A stretch of DNA of 64,000 nt from DATBLE01 sp046734335 (GCA_046734335.1 JBKPRA010000064.1:4126-68125); one strand, 5' to 3'; positions 33,390-41,244 are shown, counted from the stretch's first letter. Made by a program: numbers and translations. The notes: generated from the sequence alone by a model not told the origin.

Positions 33390-33874
33390 GCGGGCTGCCT
33401 CGCAGGTTGCGGTTGGGTGAGCGTCATCGTGCAGGGCACCTCGCCGAGCAACGCGGCGACGGTGTCGAACAGCGGGTACGGCAGCAGGAAGGGGCTCCAG
33501 GAGATCACGACCCAGACGGCGCCGAGCCACCACCCGACGAGCACGAACCAGACGACCCGGGCCGGGGTCGACACCGGCTTCTCGCGTCGCTCCAGCCAGC
33601 CCGGCGGCAAGTACGGGCGCGCCCGCTCGAAAAACGGCTTCTTGTCGGCCGAAGCAAGCCTCGCCTCGACCTTGTCCTTGCCGGGCGGGTCCTGCCCGAG
33701 GGTGGACGTCCAGATCCCGAAGCGGTAGATCCGTCGCGCCAGCGGCGCGCCGATAAAGGTGAGGTGCACGGCGTAGCCGCCGAGGAAGATGAACAAGGGC
33801 AGCACCGTCCCGAACGACATGAACCAGCCGTAGCCGACCCAGTGGCCACCCGAGCGGACGGCACTGCGGGCCAT
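33386..33874 (-). CDS. YccF-domain membrane protein
   Basis: A 162-residue protein with an N-terminal membrane segment pair (residues ~8-45), a soluble linker, and a C-terminal region V-V-W-F-V-L-V-G-W-W-L-G-A-V-W then W-S-P-F-L-L-P-Y-P-L-F-D that resembles half of the YccF inner-membrane domain. Function unknown. An in-frame GTG at 33913 is an alternative start. Divergent from the thioredoxin-like gene. Confidence 0.65.
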   Translation of the reverse strand: MARSAVRSGGHWVGYGWFMSFGTVLPLFIFLGGYAVHLTFIGAPLARRIYRFGIWTSTLGQDPPGKDKVEARLASADKKPFFERARPYLPPGWLERREKPVSTPARVVWFVLVGWWLGAVWVVISWSPFLLPYPLFDTVAALLGEVPCTMTLTQPQPARQPA

Positions 33875-34001
33875 AGCTCTCTTCGAGGGGCGCGGCTCCG
33901 GAGGCGTGTCCACGACGAAAGCTAACCTCAGCAGCCGCCTCGGACATCGTCCTCCTGGTGGAGTAAGGTCGAGACGGCACCGAGGTTTGGGTGCTGAAGC
34001 C

Positions 34002-34328
34002 GTGGGAATCAGCAACGCCGTGGGCGACGCCTCCAACATCCTCGTCCTGCTCGTCACGAGGAGGACCTCGGGAGTGGGCCGGCGCATGGAGTCGGTTCTC
34101 GCCCGACTGCAGGTCCGCGAGCGAGAGCGAGTGCGGGTCGCACGCGTCGACGCGGACGACCGGCCTGATCTCGTCCGGCAGCTCGGCGTTCAGGAGATCC
34201 CGTCGATCGTCATGTTCCAAGGCCGCAAGCGGTTCGCTTGCCTGCGCGGCCGCGCGACGCTCGGCGACGTCGAGCGTACGCTCTCCGAGCAGGTCGATCG
34301 GCAAGAGTCACGCGCCGCCGCCGGCTGA
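34002..34328 (+). CDS. thioredoxin-fold protein without CxxC
   Basis: A 108-residue protein with the thioredoxin pattern: strand N-I-L-V-L-L-V-T, helix, V-R-V-A-R-V-D-A-D-D-R-P-D-L-V, and the cis-proline segment V-Q-E-I-P-S-I-V-M-F-Q-G-R-K. The active-site W-C-x-x-C is replaced by R-T-S-G-V-G, so it cannot be a dithiol oxidoreductase. A protein-binding or sensor role is inferred. GTG 34002 is the best start; no clear ribosome site. Adjacent to the sigma-factor locus but has its own upstream gap. Confidence 0.6.
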   Translation: MGISNAVGDASNILVLLVTRRTSGVGRRMESVLARLQVRERERVRVARVDADDRPDLVRQLGVQEIPSIVMFQGRKRFACLRGRATLGDVERTLSEQVDRQESRAAAG

Positions 34329-34341
34329 GCGGCCGCCCGAC

Positions 34342-34367
34342 GTTTGGTCGGGCACCGGCTGTGGTAT
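34342..34367 (+). promoter_or_regulatory. SigB/SigF-type promoter of the sigma operon
   Basis: GTTTGG at 34342-34347, 14-bp spacer, TGGTAT at 34362-34367, 10 bp before the GTG at 34378. It closely fits the actinobacterial group-3 sigma consensus (GTTT, about 15 bp, GGGTAT/C). The operon encodes such a sigma factor, so autoregulation is likely. Confidence 0.6.
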
Positions 34368-34377
34368 CCATCCCGCC

Positions 34378-34782
34378 GTGGACGAGCCGTCGAGCAGGAA
34401 TGCGGTGTCGATCAGCCTGCCGGTCGAAGGCTTCGTCAACGTCGCCCGCCTGGTGACGGCCGGCTTCGGGTCGCAGCTGGAATTCGGCTTCGAGGCGATC
34501 GACGACCTGCAGCTGGCGATCGAGCTGGCGTTGCGCTCGGTGCCCGCCCGCGACGGCAGCGCCACCATCGCCCTGTCGAGCGACGAGAGCGGGCTCACCG
34601 TGATCGTGACCGGTTCGGAAGGAGCGCCGCTCGACCGGCGGTTCCCCGACAGCGAGGACGGCCTCGACCTGCTCAGCTGCCTCGGTCGGCTGGTCGACCA
34701 CGTCGACTTCGTCGACGATGCGGCGCCGGCGGTGGTGCTGCGCAAGAACAGGCAGGCGGCCGGGGTGGTGCCTGGGAGTTGA
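34378..34782 (+). CDS. degenerate HATPase (RsbW-like) protein
   Basis: A 134-residue protein with the size and strand/helix order of anti-sigma HATPases (D-D-L-Q-L-A-I-E-L-A near residue 42). At the N-box the positions for the catalytic Glu and Mg-binding Asn are Leu50 and Ser54, and the G1 box D-x-G-x-G is replaced by G-S-E-G-A. It therefore should not bind ATP as a kinase. It directly precedes the sigma gene and overlaps it by 4 bp. A sigma- or STAS-binding decoy role is inferred. Confidence 0.65.
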   Translation: MDEPSSRNAVSISLPVEGFVNVARLVTAGFGSQLEFGFEAIDDLQLAIELALRSVPARDGSATIALSSDESGLTVIVTGSEGAPLDRRFPDSEDGLDLLSCLGRLVDHVDFVDDAAPAVVLRKNRQAAGVVPGS

Positions 34783-35537
34783 CGAGTCCGGGCTCCGTTT
34801 CGGAGACGGATCGCCGCGCGCTCCTGCGCGCCTATCGGGAAAACGGCGACGTCGCTGCCCGCGACCGCCTGATCGAAAGCTTCATCCCGGTGGTGCGCAG
34901 CATCGCCTACCGCTATGCGGGGCGCGGCGAGCAGCTCGACGACCTCGAACAGGTGGCGTCGGTCGGGCTGATCAAGGCGATCGAGCGCTTCGATCTCGAC
35001 CGCGACGTCGAGCTGATGACGTACGTCTTCCCGACGGTGGTCGGGGAGCTCAAGCGCCACTTCCGCGACCGCGGCTGGTCCGTCACGGTTCCGCGGCGGC
35101 TGAAGGAGCTCCACTACCGCCTGTCGCGCCTGATCGAGGAGCTGACCGCGACGCTCGGCCGGTCGCCGACGATCGCCGAGCTCGCCCACGAGGCCGGGGT
35201 CGAGGAGGAAGAAGTGGTCGAGGCGCTCGAGGTCGGCCGGGCCTATGCCTCGCGGTCGCTCACCCGGGCCCTCGATTCGGACGAGGGCGGGGGCGCCGAG
35301 CTGATCGACCTGATCGACGACGAGGAGCGCGGCTACGAGGCAGCCGAGAACCGCGAGCTGCTCGCGTCGGGGCTCAAAGCACTGGACGAACGTGAGCGGC
35401 GCATCGTCCAGCTTCGGTTCGTGGAAGGCTTGACCCAGTCGCAGATCGCAGTCGAGATCGGAATTTCGCAAATGCACGTTTCCCGGTTGATCCGCCGGGC
35501 ACTGGAAACGCTGAGCGAGGAGATCGAAGAGGCATGA
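34779..35537 (+). CDS. SigB/SigF/SigG family RNA polymerase sigma factor
   Basis: A 252-residue group 3 sigma factor with regions 2 (D-D-L-E-Q-V-A-S-V-G-L-I-K-A near residue 48, T-Y-V-F-P-T-V-V-G-E near 80), 3 (L-G-R-S-P-T-I-A-E-L near 125) and 4 (L-T-Q-S-Q-I-A-V-E-I-G-I-S-Q-M-H-V-S near 215). The G-E-L-K-R-H-F-R-D-R-G-W segment marks the general-stress/sporulation branch. The TTG start overlaps the preceding stop; its own stop overlaps the RsbW-like gene (ATGA). The sandwich between two HATPase genes and nearby STAS and PP2C genes shows control by partner switching. Confidence 0.92.
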   Translation: MTSPGSVSETDRRALLRAYRENGDVAARDRLIESFIPVVRSIAYRYAGRGEQLDDLEQVASVGLIKAIERFDLDRDVELMTYVFPTVVGELKRHFRDRGWSVTVPRRLKELHYRLSRLIEELTATLGRSPTIAELAHEAGVEEEEVVEALEVGRAYASRSLTRALDSDEGGGAELIDLIDDEERGYEAAENRELLASGLKALDERERRIVQLRFVEGLTQSQIAVEIGISQMHVSRLIRRALETLSEEIEEA

Positions 35538-35965
35538 ACGACGTCACGAGCACGCCCGGCCGGACACTCGAGCTGACGCTCGACGCGAGGCCCCAGAACC
35601 TGGCGCTGATCCGGCTGGCGCTCGCCGGCGTAGCTGCGAACGCAGGCGCCCCTCGCGAGGTCGTCTCGGATCTCAAGCTGGCCGTGACCGAAGCCTGTAC
35701 GAACGTGATCCAGCACGCGTACGGCGGTGACGCCTCTGCCGGAGAGATCGTCGTTCGCTACACGATCGAGCGCGGGATGGTGGCGGTCGAGGTGGAGGAC
35801 TCGGGCTCGGGCTTCGAGCTCGACGCGCCGACGCCGGCCGAGGACCGAAACGGCGGCGGCAACGGCCTGATGATCATCCGCGTGCTGACGGACGAACTGA
35901 GCGTCTCGAGCGTCGGCTCGGGCACACGCCTCGCCTTTGTGAAGAGGTTCAGCCCCGAGGGCTGA
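35534..35965 (+). CDS. anti-sigma factor serine kinase (RsbW/SpoIIAB-like)
   Basis: A 143-residue HATPase_c_2 protein with intact motifs: N-box A-V-T-E-A-C-T-N-V-I-Q-H (Glu53, Asn57), G1 box V-E-D-S-G-S-G-F and G2 box G-N-G-L-M-I-I. It should bind the sigma factor encoded just upstream and phosphorylate STAS antagonists. The ATG overlaps the sigma stop. The 3' end overlaps the convergent STAS gene by 17 bp. Confidence 0.9.
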   Translation: MNDVTSTPGRTLELTLDARPQNLALIRLALAGVAANAGAPREVVSDLKLAVTEACTNVIQHAYGGDASAGEIVVRYTIERGMVAVEVEDSGSGFELDAPTPAEDRNGGGNGLMIIRVLTDELSVSSVGSGTRLAFVKRFSPEG

Positions 35966-36332
35966 CGTCGGCGGTCGCGGCGCCGAGCTCCTGCAGGTGC
36001 TCGACCCCGGCGCCGGGCGTATCGAAGATCGCGAAGACGCGGTCGAGCAGCGTGATCTCGAAGATCTTGCGGATGTTGGGATCGTTGCAGGCGATCGCCA
36101 GCTCGCCGCCCGTGGGACGAAGGCGCTTCACTGCGCCCATGAGAACGCCGAGCGTGGTCGAGTCGATGAAGGTCGCGTTCGAAAGGTCGACCAGGACGCC
36201 TCTGGCTCCGTTGTTGACGACCTCGGTCAGCGCCTCCTTCAGCTCAGGCGCGGTGGCGAGGTCGACCTCCCCCGCGACGCTGACGGTGGACACGCCGTTT
36301 CCGAGGTCCGCAGTGGCGAGCTTGAATTCCAA
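35949..36332 (-). CDS. anti-anti-sigma factor (STAS domain)
   Basis: A 127-residue STAS protein (RsbV/SpoIIAA type): G-E-V-D-L-A-T-A-P-E-L near residue 23, and the phosphorylation loop V-D-L-S-N-A-T-F-I-D-S-T-T-L-G near 52-66. It releases the sigma factor by binding the anti-sigma kinase when unphosphorylated. The TTG at 36332 leaves a 10-bp gap after the MerR-HATPase gene; an ATG at 36383 would overlap it. Encoded opposite to the sigma operon, in the MerR-HATPase operon. Confidence 0.87.
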   Translation of the reverse strand: MEFKLATADLGNGVSTVSVAGEVDLATAPELKEALTEVVNNGARGVLVDLSNATFIDSTTLGVLMGAVKRLRPTGGELAIACNDPNIRKIFEITLLDRVFAIFDTPGAGVEHLQELGAATADVSPRG

Positions 36333-36342
36333 CCTGCTCAGC

Positions 36343-37065
36343 CTACCCTGGGGGCTCGACGGTCCAAACGCACTCGTGCTCATGCGGAGTGGGCCTCGAG
36401 AGACGGACCGTGATCGTCGTGCCCAGCGGGCCCGTGTCGATCGACCAGGCATCGGCCAGCGCGTCGACGATGTCGAGCCCGCGGCCCCCGTCTCGGCGCC
36501 GCCTGCGCAGCATCCTGAGAGTGAGCCGGCCGCCGCCGTTCTGGACGCGGAGCTCCGCCGCGTCGTGGAAGAGCTTCGCATCCATCCGGATCGGATGGCG
36601 TGAGGAGCCGTGTAGGAAGGCGTTCTTGACCAGCTCGCTCGCGACCAGACGCAGGTAAAAGGCAAACCTCGGGTCGTCGAGCTCGCCCAGCAGGCCGTCG
36701 ACCGTCTGTCTGGCCTTGAGCGGCGCGTGCACGGACGGCTGGATGCGGGCCGAGGCTGTGTTCAGCGGGCTCGGGATGACCGCGAGTTCGTGGGCGGCGC
36801 TCGCACGCGCTCCGCGGCGCACCTGGGCGAGCACGCGCCTCAGCGTCGCCACCTGCTCCGGGTCGTAGAGGCGCTGTCCGCGTCGGCCTCGTTGTGGAAC
36901 GACGACGCGATACCTGCGCTCCCAGGTACGCAGCGTGCTGGGTGCGATGCCGAGCTCACGCGCGACTGCGCCGATCTCGAGGAGCCCGGCCGGATCCGGG
37001 TCGGCGTCGGTCCCCTGTGGCTGCCGCTTCCTAGCCGTCGCGAGGATTTTCGACCTCCGCGACAA
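36343..37065 (-). CDS. MerR-type DNA-binding domain fused to HATPase
   Basis: A 240-residue fusion. Residues ~27-95 are a MerR helix-turn-helix (E-I-G-A-V-A-R-E-L-G-I-A-P-S-T-L-R-T-W-E-R-R-Y), and ~125-235 an anti-sigma-type HATPase with N-box S-E-L-V-K-N-A-F-L-H (Asn148) and G-G-R-G-L-D-I-V. The TTG start at 37065 has GTGAGG upstream and lies inside the preceding gene (35-bp overlap). The combination suggests a DNA-bound sensor or an anti-sigma protein that also regulates transcription. No MerR effector domain is present. Confidence 0.8.
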   Translation of the reverse strand: MSRRSKILATARKRQPQGTDADPDPAGLLEIGAVARELGIAPSTLRTWERRYRVVVPQRGRRGQRLYDPEQVATLRRVLAQVRRGARASAAHELAVIPSPLNTASARIQPSVHAPLKARQTVDGLLGELDDPRFAFYLRLVASELVKNAFLHGSSRHPIRMDAKLFHDAAELRVQNGGGRLTLRMLRRRRRDGGRGLDIVDALADAWSIDTGPLGTTITVRLSRPTPHEHECVWTVEPPG

Positions 37066-37333
37066 GGGCAGCCTCACCGAGCTTCTCGACGATTTCGTAG
37101 CCGTTGCTCGAGTCCACCACCCGTTCGACCGTAGGGTCCGCGTGCCCCCTGACCACGACGAACTTCGTCGCCTCCGACCGGACGGCCTCGTACTCGGCAA
37201 TCAGGATCGGGATCCGGAGAGTGCAGTCCTCCCGGGCGCACTCGCAGACGATCTCGAACGGTGCATCAGGGCCACGGTCGGCCACCCGTTTCTCGAGCCG
37301 CTCGTTGACGAGCCGGAACAGGCTCTCGTTCAT
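37031..37333 (-). CDS. conserved hypothetical cysteine-motif protein
   Basis: A 100-residue protein of a type I recall from Thermoleophilia genomes: opening M-N-E-S-L-F-R-x-V-N-E-R, a C-E-C-A-R-E-D-C motif near residue 35 that could bind metal, E-Y-E-A-V-R near 52, and F-V-V-V-R-G-H near 62. Function unknown. GTG 37357 and TTG 37384 are longer start options. It begins the reverse-strand operon with the MerR-HATPase and STAS genes and has a stress-type promoter upstream. Confidence 0.72.
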   Translation of the reverse strand: MNESLFRLVNERLEKRVADRGPDAPFEIVCECAREDCTLRIPILIAEYEAVRSEATKFVVVRGHADPTVERVVDSSNGYEIVEKLGEAALVAEVENPRDG

Positions 37334-37367
37334 CCCGCGCCGTAGCTCGGACGTCACGGCGGAACAT

Positions 37368-37393
37368 GTATCCGCGTTGAACAAGATTTGAAC
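37368..37393 (-). promoter_or_regulatory. SigB/SigF-type promoter of the MerR-HATPase operon
   Basis: On the reverse strand GTTCAA (37393-37388), 14-bp spacer, GGATAC (37373-37368), about 35 bp before the ATG at 37333. The spacing equals that of the other stress promoters in the locus, but both hexamers deviate by one base from GTTT and GGGTAC. Confidence 0.45.
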
Positions 37394-37460
37394 ATCTTTC
37401 TGGCCGGTGCCGGTCAGGTGGAGTACCCTCGGCGCGCATGGGAGAGGGAGGCCCGCGAAA

Positions 37461-40037
37461 ATGAGCCGGTTTCGGCGTCACCGAGCGGATGTCTCGGGCG
37501 AGTCCGGCCCGATCGACGTCCTGCAGCGCGAGTCCACCGCCCTGCGCCGCTGGCTTATCGTGGCCGGCTGTCTGGCCGTCCTGCTGCTGGCCGGCATCTC
37601 GACCTTCCTCGCCTGGCAGCAGTACGACGACGCGAAGGAGCGGGCGAGGAACGACCTTCGAGCCAGGGTCGCGGCCGTCGCCGCGCTGGTCGATACCTCC
37701 TTCGCCGGCCAGATCCAGACGCTCTCTTCGATCGCCAAGGCGCCGTCCGTGGTCGGCCAGGACACGTCACTGATGGGGCCGTACTTCCGGCGGGTCAGCA
37801 GGCCCGGCATCGCACCGTTCACCGCAGGGCTCGGGTGGATCGACCGCGACGGGATCGTCCGGGCGACGAACCGGCCGGGCCCGGGAACCTCCGGGACCGT
37901 CGCGAACCGCGCCTACTTCCGGAGAGTCGTGGCCACGCACAAGCCGTACGTGAGCGCCGGCCTGATCGGCAAGGCTGTCCGGCAGCCGGTGATCGTCGTC
38001 GCCGTTCCGACGTTCGGTCCGGGAGGCGCCTTCACCGGCATCCTCGCCGGAAGCACGCTGCTCAGGACGTTCGGCGAAAGCAGGCAGGCGCTCGAGCTGG
38101 GCTACGGCAGCCTGCTGCTGGTCGACCGGGACGGTCAGCTCCTCCTGGGCGGGCTCGAGCACGTGAGCAACACCGCCCTGCTCGGGCGCATCAAGGGTAT
38201 GGAGGCGGGCGTCGTCTCCGGCCGGGGCTTCGACGGCGAGGGGGACGACGTGGTCGCCTTCGCCACGGCGCGAGTGCCGGGCTGGGTGACCGCGATCGAC
38301 CGGCCCCGCTCGTCGGTGTTTGCGCCGGCAAGGCGGGCGTTGTTCCTCGAGCTCGGCTCTGTGCTCGCCGCCGTGCTGCTCGTGCTGGGGACTCTCGTCT
38401 TCGTGGTCAGCCGGGCGCGCCGGAGAGCGGAGCTCTACAACCAGCGCGCACGCGCCTGGAGCAGCCTGAGCCGGGCACTGGCGTCCGCGAGTACCCCGAC
38501 GCAGGTGAGTGATGCCCTGCTCGGGGCGTTGAGCGGGTCGTTCCCGAACGCGGTGGCGGTCGTCGGGATCGAGAACCAGGGCCGGCTGCAGGTAGGTGCC
38601 GCCTCGCGCATGGTGCGCGCGCGCCGGATCACGGAGAGCGCGCGAATCCTCGAACTGGTCGCTTCGCTCGGGCAAGAAGGCCCAAGGACGGTCTCTCTCG
38701 AGCACGAGCCCGAGCTGCGCGACCTGTACACGAAGACCGGCCGGGGGATGCGGGCGGTGCACGGCCTCCCGATCGCCGGGTCCGGGAGCAAGCCCGTCGG
38801 AACGATCACGCTGCTGAGCACCGCCGCCTACCTCGAGTCACACGACTGGGCGGTGCTCCGCTCCTTTGCCGACCAGGCGGCGCGCGCGCTCGAGCGCGCA
38901 TGGCGCTTCGTCCAAGAGCACGAGCTCGCCGTTCGGCTCCAGCGGAGCCTGCTGCCCGAGCGTCTGCCGAGCGGCGACGGACTCGAGCTCGCGGGGCACT
39001 ACCTCGCGGGTGCCGACGCGGTCGAGGTCGGGGGCGACTGGTACGACGCGGTTCGCCGGCCCGACGGGACCGTCCATCTGTCCGTCGGCGACGTCAGCGG
39101 AAAGGGCATCGGTGCGGCGACGGTGATGAGCCGCCAGCGCCACACCTTCGAGGTCTACGCGCACGACCTCGCCTCGCCAGCGGAGATCATCCGGCGCATG
39201 CTCCGGCACGCGGACGGCGAGGAGATGATCACCATCGCGGTCGTCAGCCTCGATCCCTACGCCGGTGAGCTCACGTACTCCTGTGTCGGCCACCCGCCGC
39301 CGCTGCTGCTGGATCGCGCGTCGGGCGAGGTGACGAGGCTCGACGGCGCAAGCGCACCGCCCGTCGGGGTGGCTGTGCCGATCGACATCGTGGAGGCAAA
39401 GCTGCCCCTGCCCGATCACGGCGTGCTCTTGATGTACACGGACGGTCTGATCGAACGCCGCGGACAGAACATCGAAGACGCAATCGCCTTCCTCGGCGAG
39501 GTGCTCGAGTCGGAGCGGGTCCTGACTCCGGGCGCGATCCTGGCGAGGATCGCCGGCGCGATCGGTGCGCCGGACGACGATGTCGCGCTGCTTCTCCTCT
39601 CGCTGGAGCTCCCACGGATCTCGTTCGAGGTCGAGCTCCCCGCCGATCCGGCCGCGCTCCGGGGCATGCGCCTCCGGCTGGGCGCGTGGCTCGCCAAGCG
39701 CGGAATCGACACCGAGCAGGCGCACGATGTCGTGCTCGCCGTCAGCGAGGCCTGCAACAACGCGATCGAGCATGCCTACCGCGCCGACGGCGCCGGCCCC
39801 ATCAAGATCGGCATCGCGCCGGCCGAGGCGGGGACGCTTCGCATCGTCGTCGAGGATCACGGTACGTGGCGGGACGAACGTCCGTCTGCCGACCGTGGTC
39901 GTGGCATCGGGTTGATGGAGCACCTCATGCACTCGACCGACATCCAGACAGGTCTGCACGGGACGCGCGTGACCCTCGAGTGGCGTGTTCCAGTCGAGAC
40001 TTCGGCCGAGCCCGGATACGCACCCGCGACCCCCTGA
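37461..40037 (+). CDS. membrane sensor phosphatase: Cache-GAF-SpoIIE(PP2C)-HATPase
   Basis: An 858-residue four-part regulator. Transmembrane helices (residues ~31-52 and ~296-316) enclose an extracellular Cache-like sensor. A GAF-like domain (~330-485), a SpoIIE/RsbU phosphatase (~486-713; metal-binding G-G-D-W-Y-D, V-G-D-V-S-G-K-G and D-D-D-V-A-L) and a C-terminal HATPase (~723-845; S-E-A-C-N-N-A-I-E-H-A-Y, G-R-G-I-G-L-M-E) follow. It should dephosphorylate STAS antagonists on an external signal to free the sigma factor, with its own kinase-like domain as counterweight. ATG 37461 has GGGAGG upstream. Confidence 0.9.
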   Translation: MSRFRRHRADVSGESGPIDVLQRESTALRRWLIVAGCLAVLLLAGISTFLAWQQYDDAKERARNDLRARVAAVAALVDTSFAGQIQTLSSIAKAPSVVGQDTSLMGPYFRRVSRPGIAPFTAGLGWIDRDGIVRATNRPGPGTSGTVANRAYFRRVVATHKPYVSAGLIGKAVRQPVIVVAVPTFGPGGAFTGILAGSTLLRTFGESRQALELGYGSLLLVDRDGQLLLGGLEHVSNTALLGRIKGMEAGVVSGRGFDGEGDDVVAFATARVPGWVTAIDRPRSSVFAPARRALFLELGSVLAAVLLVLGTLVFVVSRARRRAELYNQRARAWSSLSRALASASTPTQVSDALLGALSGSFPNAVAVVGIENQGRLQVGAASRMVRARRITESARILELVASLGQEGPRTVSLEHEPELRDLYTKTGRGMRAVHGLPIAGSGSKPVGTITLLSTAAYLESHDWAVLRSFADQAARALERAWRFVQEHELAVRLQRSLLPERLPSGDGLELAGHYLAGADAVEVGGDWYDAVRRPDGTVHLSVGDVSGKGIGAATVMSRQRHTFEVYAHDLASPAEIIRRMLRHADGEEMITIAVVSLDPYAGELTYSCVGHPPPLLLDRASGEVTRLDGASAPPVGVAVPIDIVEAKLPLPDHGVLLMYTDGLIERRGQNIEDAIAFLGEVLESERVLTPGAILARIAGAIGAPDDDVALLLLSLELPRISFEVELPADPAALRGMRLRLGAWLAKRGIDTEQAHDVVLAVSEACNNAIEHAYRADGAGPIKIGIAPAEAGTLRIVVEDHGTWRDERPSADRGRGIGLMEHLMHSTDIQTGLHGTRVTLEWRVPVETSAEPGYAPATP

Positions 40038-40086
40038 CGATCCTGGTAGCGTCGGTGTCGACATTCCTGGTCAACAGGCCCCAGCC

Positions 40087-40431
40087 GTGAGCGACACCCC
40101 CTTTCAGCTCAGGTCGTCCAGGATCGGGGACGCCGTCGTCCTCGTCGTGATCGGCGAGATCGACATGGCCACCTCTCCTGATGTAGCCCGGACGATCGAC
40201 GGAAGCCCCCGCGACGTCGAGCGGGTCGTCGTCGATCTGACCGAGGTCACCTTCCTCGACTCGTCCGCGCTGAACGCACTCGTCCATTGCCAGCGCAATC
40301 TGGCCGAGAACGACATCGGGTTCCGGATCGTCAGCCCGTCCGACCACGCGGTGCGCAGCGTGTTCGACATCACCCACCTCACCGGACCGCTGAGCGTCGT
40401 CGACTCGCTCGACGACGCCCTGGCCAACTAG
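40087..40431 (+). CDS. anti-anti-sigma factor (STAS domain)
   Basis: A 114-residue STAS protein: G-E-I-D-M-A-T-S-P-D-V near residue 23 and D-L-T-E-V-T-F-L-D-S-S-A-L-N near 50-63 with the phospho-acceptor serine. The GTG start is 49 bp after the phosphatase gene, so this is probably its direct substrate. One of three STAS paralogues in the locus. Confidence 0.88.
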   Translation: MSDTPFQLRSSRIGDAVVLVVIGEIDMATSPDVARTIDGSPRDVERVVVDLTEVTFLDSSALNALVHCQRNLAENDIGFRIVSPSDHAVRSVFDITHLTGPLSVVDSLDDALAN

Positions 40432-40471
40432 CGGCACGACGGCGACGGGAGCGCCGTGGCGCTCCCGTCGG

Positions 40472-40822
40472 TCAACGGCTCGACTTCTTCCCGTCGACCG
40501 CCCGCTGAAGCTGGGACTTGTTCATGTTCGACCGGCCGGAGACGCCGAGATGCCGCGCCTCCTCGTACAGCTGCTTGTACGTGCGGCCTTTCTGGCGACC
40601 CGTGCCCGACCGTAGGCCCCCGCGGCGTCCGGATGAGATATCTGTACGCGAGAGGCGAGAGCTGCTGCGCGCCTCGCCCGAGCGGGCCCGCTCCTTGTTC
40701 ACGGTGCGCGCTGCGATCTCCTCGGCGCGAGCTTCCGAGGCGCCGCTGCGCCGCTCGCTCTGCTTGATGTGCTCGTACTGACGCGCCCGCTTCGTTCCCT
40801 TCTCGACTCCACGTGGCGGCAC
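40472..40822 (-). CDS. stress-type small basic protein (plasmid-stabilisation-like)
   Basis: A 116-residue highly charged protein. It has the segments R-Q-Y-E-H-I-K, A-E-E-I-A-A-R-T-V-N-K-E-R-A-R-S-G-E, R-R-G-G-L-R-S and a C-terminal Rho-N-like helix pair Q-L-Y-E-E-A-R-H-L-G-V-S-G-R-S-x-M-N-K-S-Q-L. Such proteins are widespread in stress regulons and sometimes labelled plasmid stabilisation protein; the activity is unknown. GTG 40822 follows the small hydrophobic gene by 2 bp, so they form one operon under the promoter at 41023. Confidence 0.75.
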   Translation of the reverse strand: MPPRGVEKGTKRARQYEHIKQSERRSGASEARAEEIAARTVNKERARSGEARSSSRLSRTDISSGRRGGLRSGTGRQKGRTYKQLYEEARHLGVSGRSNMNKSQLQRAVDGKKSSR

Positions 40823-40824
40823 CG

Positions 40825-40986
40825 CTACCACCACGCCCCGCGGGTACGTCCGCCGGTACCGCCGGCGAGCAGCGAGATCAACCAGATCACCGCGAGCACG
40901 ATCGCGACGATGAACAGCCAATGCATGGTGAAACCGACGCCGAACGCGATGATCGTCAGAATCGCAAGCAAGATCAGGAGAAGCAT
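40825..40986 (-). CDS. lmo0937-family hydrophobic small protein
   Basis: A 53-residue protein almost wholly hydrophobic (two helices, residues 1-20 and 22-42: L-L-L-I-L-L-A-I-L-T-I-I and H-W-L-F-I-V-A-I-V-L-A-V-I-W-L-I), ending in a Gly/Arg tail. It resembles the lmo0937 family of general-stress membrane peptides. GAGGAGG is present upstream at a rather long distance (11 nt). First gene after the stress-type promoter at 41023-41047. Confidence 0.72.
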   Translation of the reverse strand: MLLLILLAILTIIAFGVGFTMHWLFIVAIVLAVIWLISLLAGGTGGRTRGAWW

Positions 40987-41022
40987 CAGAAATTCAGCCT
41001 CCTCGAATTTGGTCGTGCGGAG

Positions 41023-41047
41023 ATACCCGTGCTTTCGGCGCGGAAAC
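41023..41047 (-). promoter_or_regulatory. SigB/SigF-type promoter of the small stress operon
   Basis: On the reverse strand GTTT (41047-41044), 15-bp spacer, GGGTAT (41028-41023), 36 bp before the ATG at 40986. It is a full match to the actinobacterial GTTT-N14-16-GGGTAT/C stress-sigma consensus. Confidence 0.65.
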
Positions 41048-41130
41048 CTGCTCGTGAATCGACGCTTGCCGCGCAAGGCTGGCGGCGGACGCGATCGTGC
41101 TGGCGCGGCTGACAGAGCGCGCCTACGCCC

Positions 41131-41241
41131 GTGCCGAGAAAAAAGGGCTCGGGGAAGCGCAAGGCGATCTTCGCGGTCGGCGCCGTGGTCGGAGTGGTCG
41201 GCCTGACGAAAGCCACGAAGTCGCTGCTCCGCCCCGACTGA
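41131..41241 (+). CDS. possible 36-residue basic membrane peptide
   Basis: GTG at 41131 opens a 36-codon frame: a lysine/arginine-rich start (P-R-K-K-G-S-G-K-R-K), one hydrophobic helix (A-I-F-A-V-G-A-V-V-G-V-V-G-L) and a basic end. There is no Shine-Dalgarno site. It sits between two stress-type promoters pointing outward and inward. Coding is suggested by composition only. Confidence 0.4.
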   Translation: MPRKKGSGKRKAIFAVGAVVGVVGLTKATKSLLRPD

Positions 41242-41244
41242 CCG

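Noticed and set aside
33084..34304. 406-codon reverse ORF spanning the thioredoxin-like and YccF-like genes
   Set aside because: It changes character several times and is the antisense or shifted frame of the genes listed; only its segment from 33389 has a plausible start.
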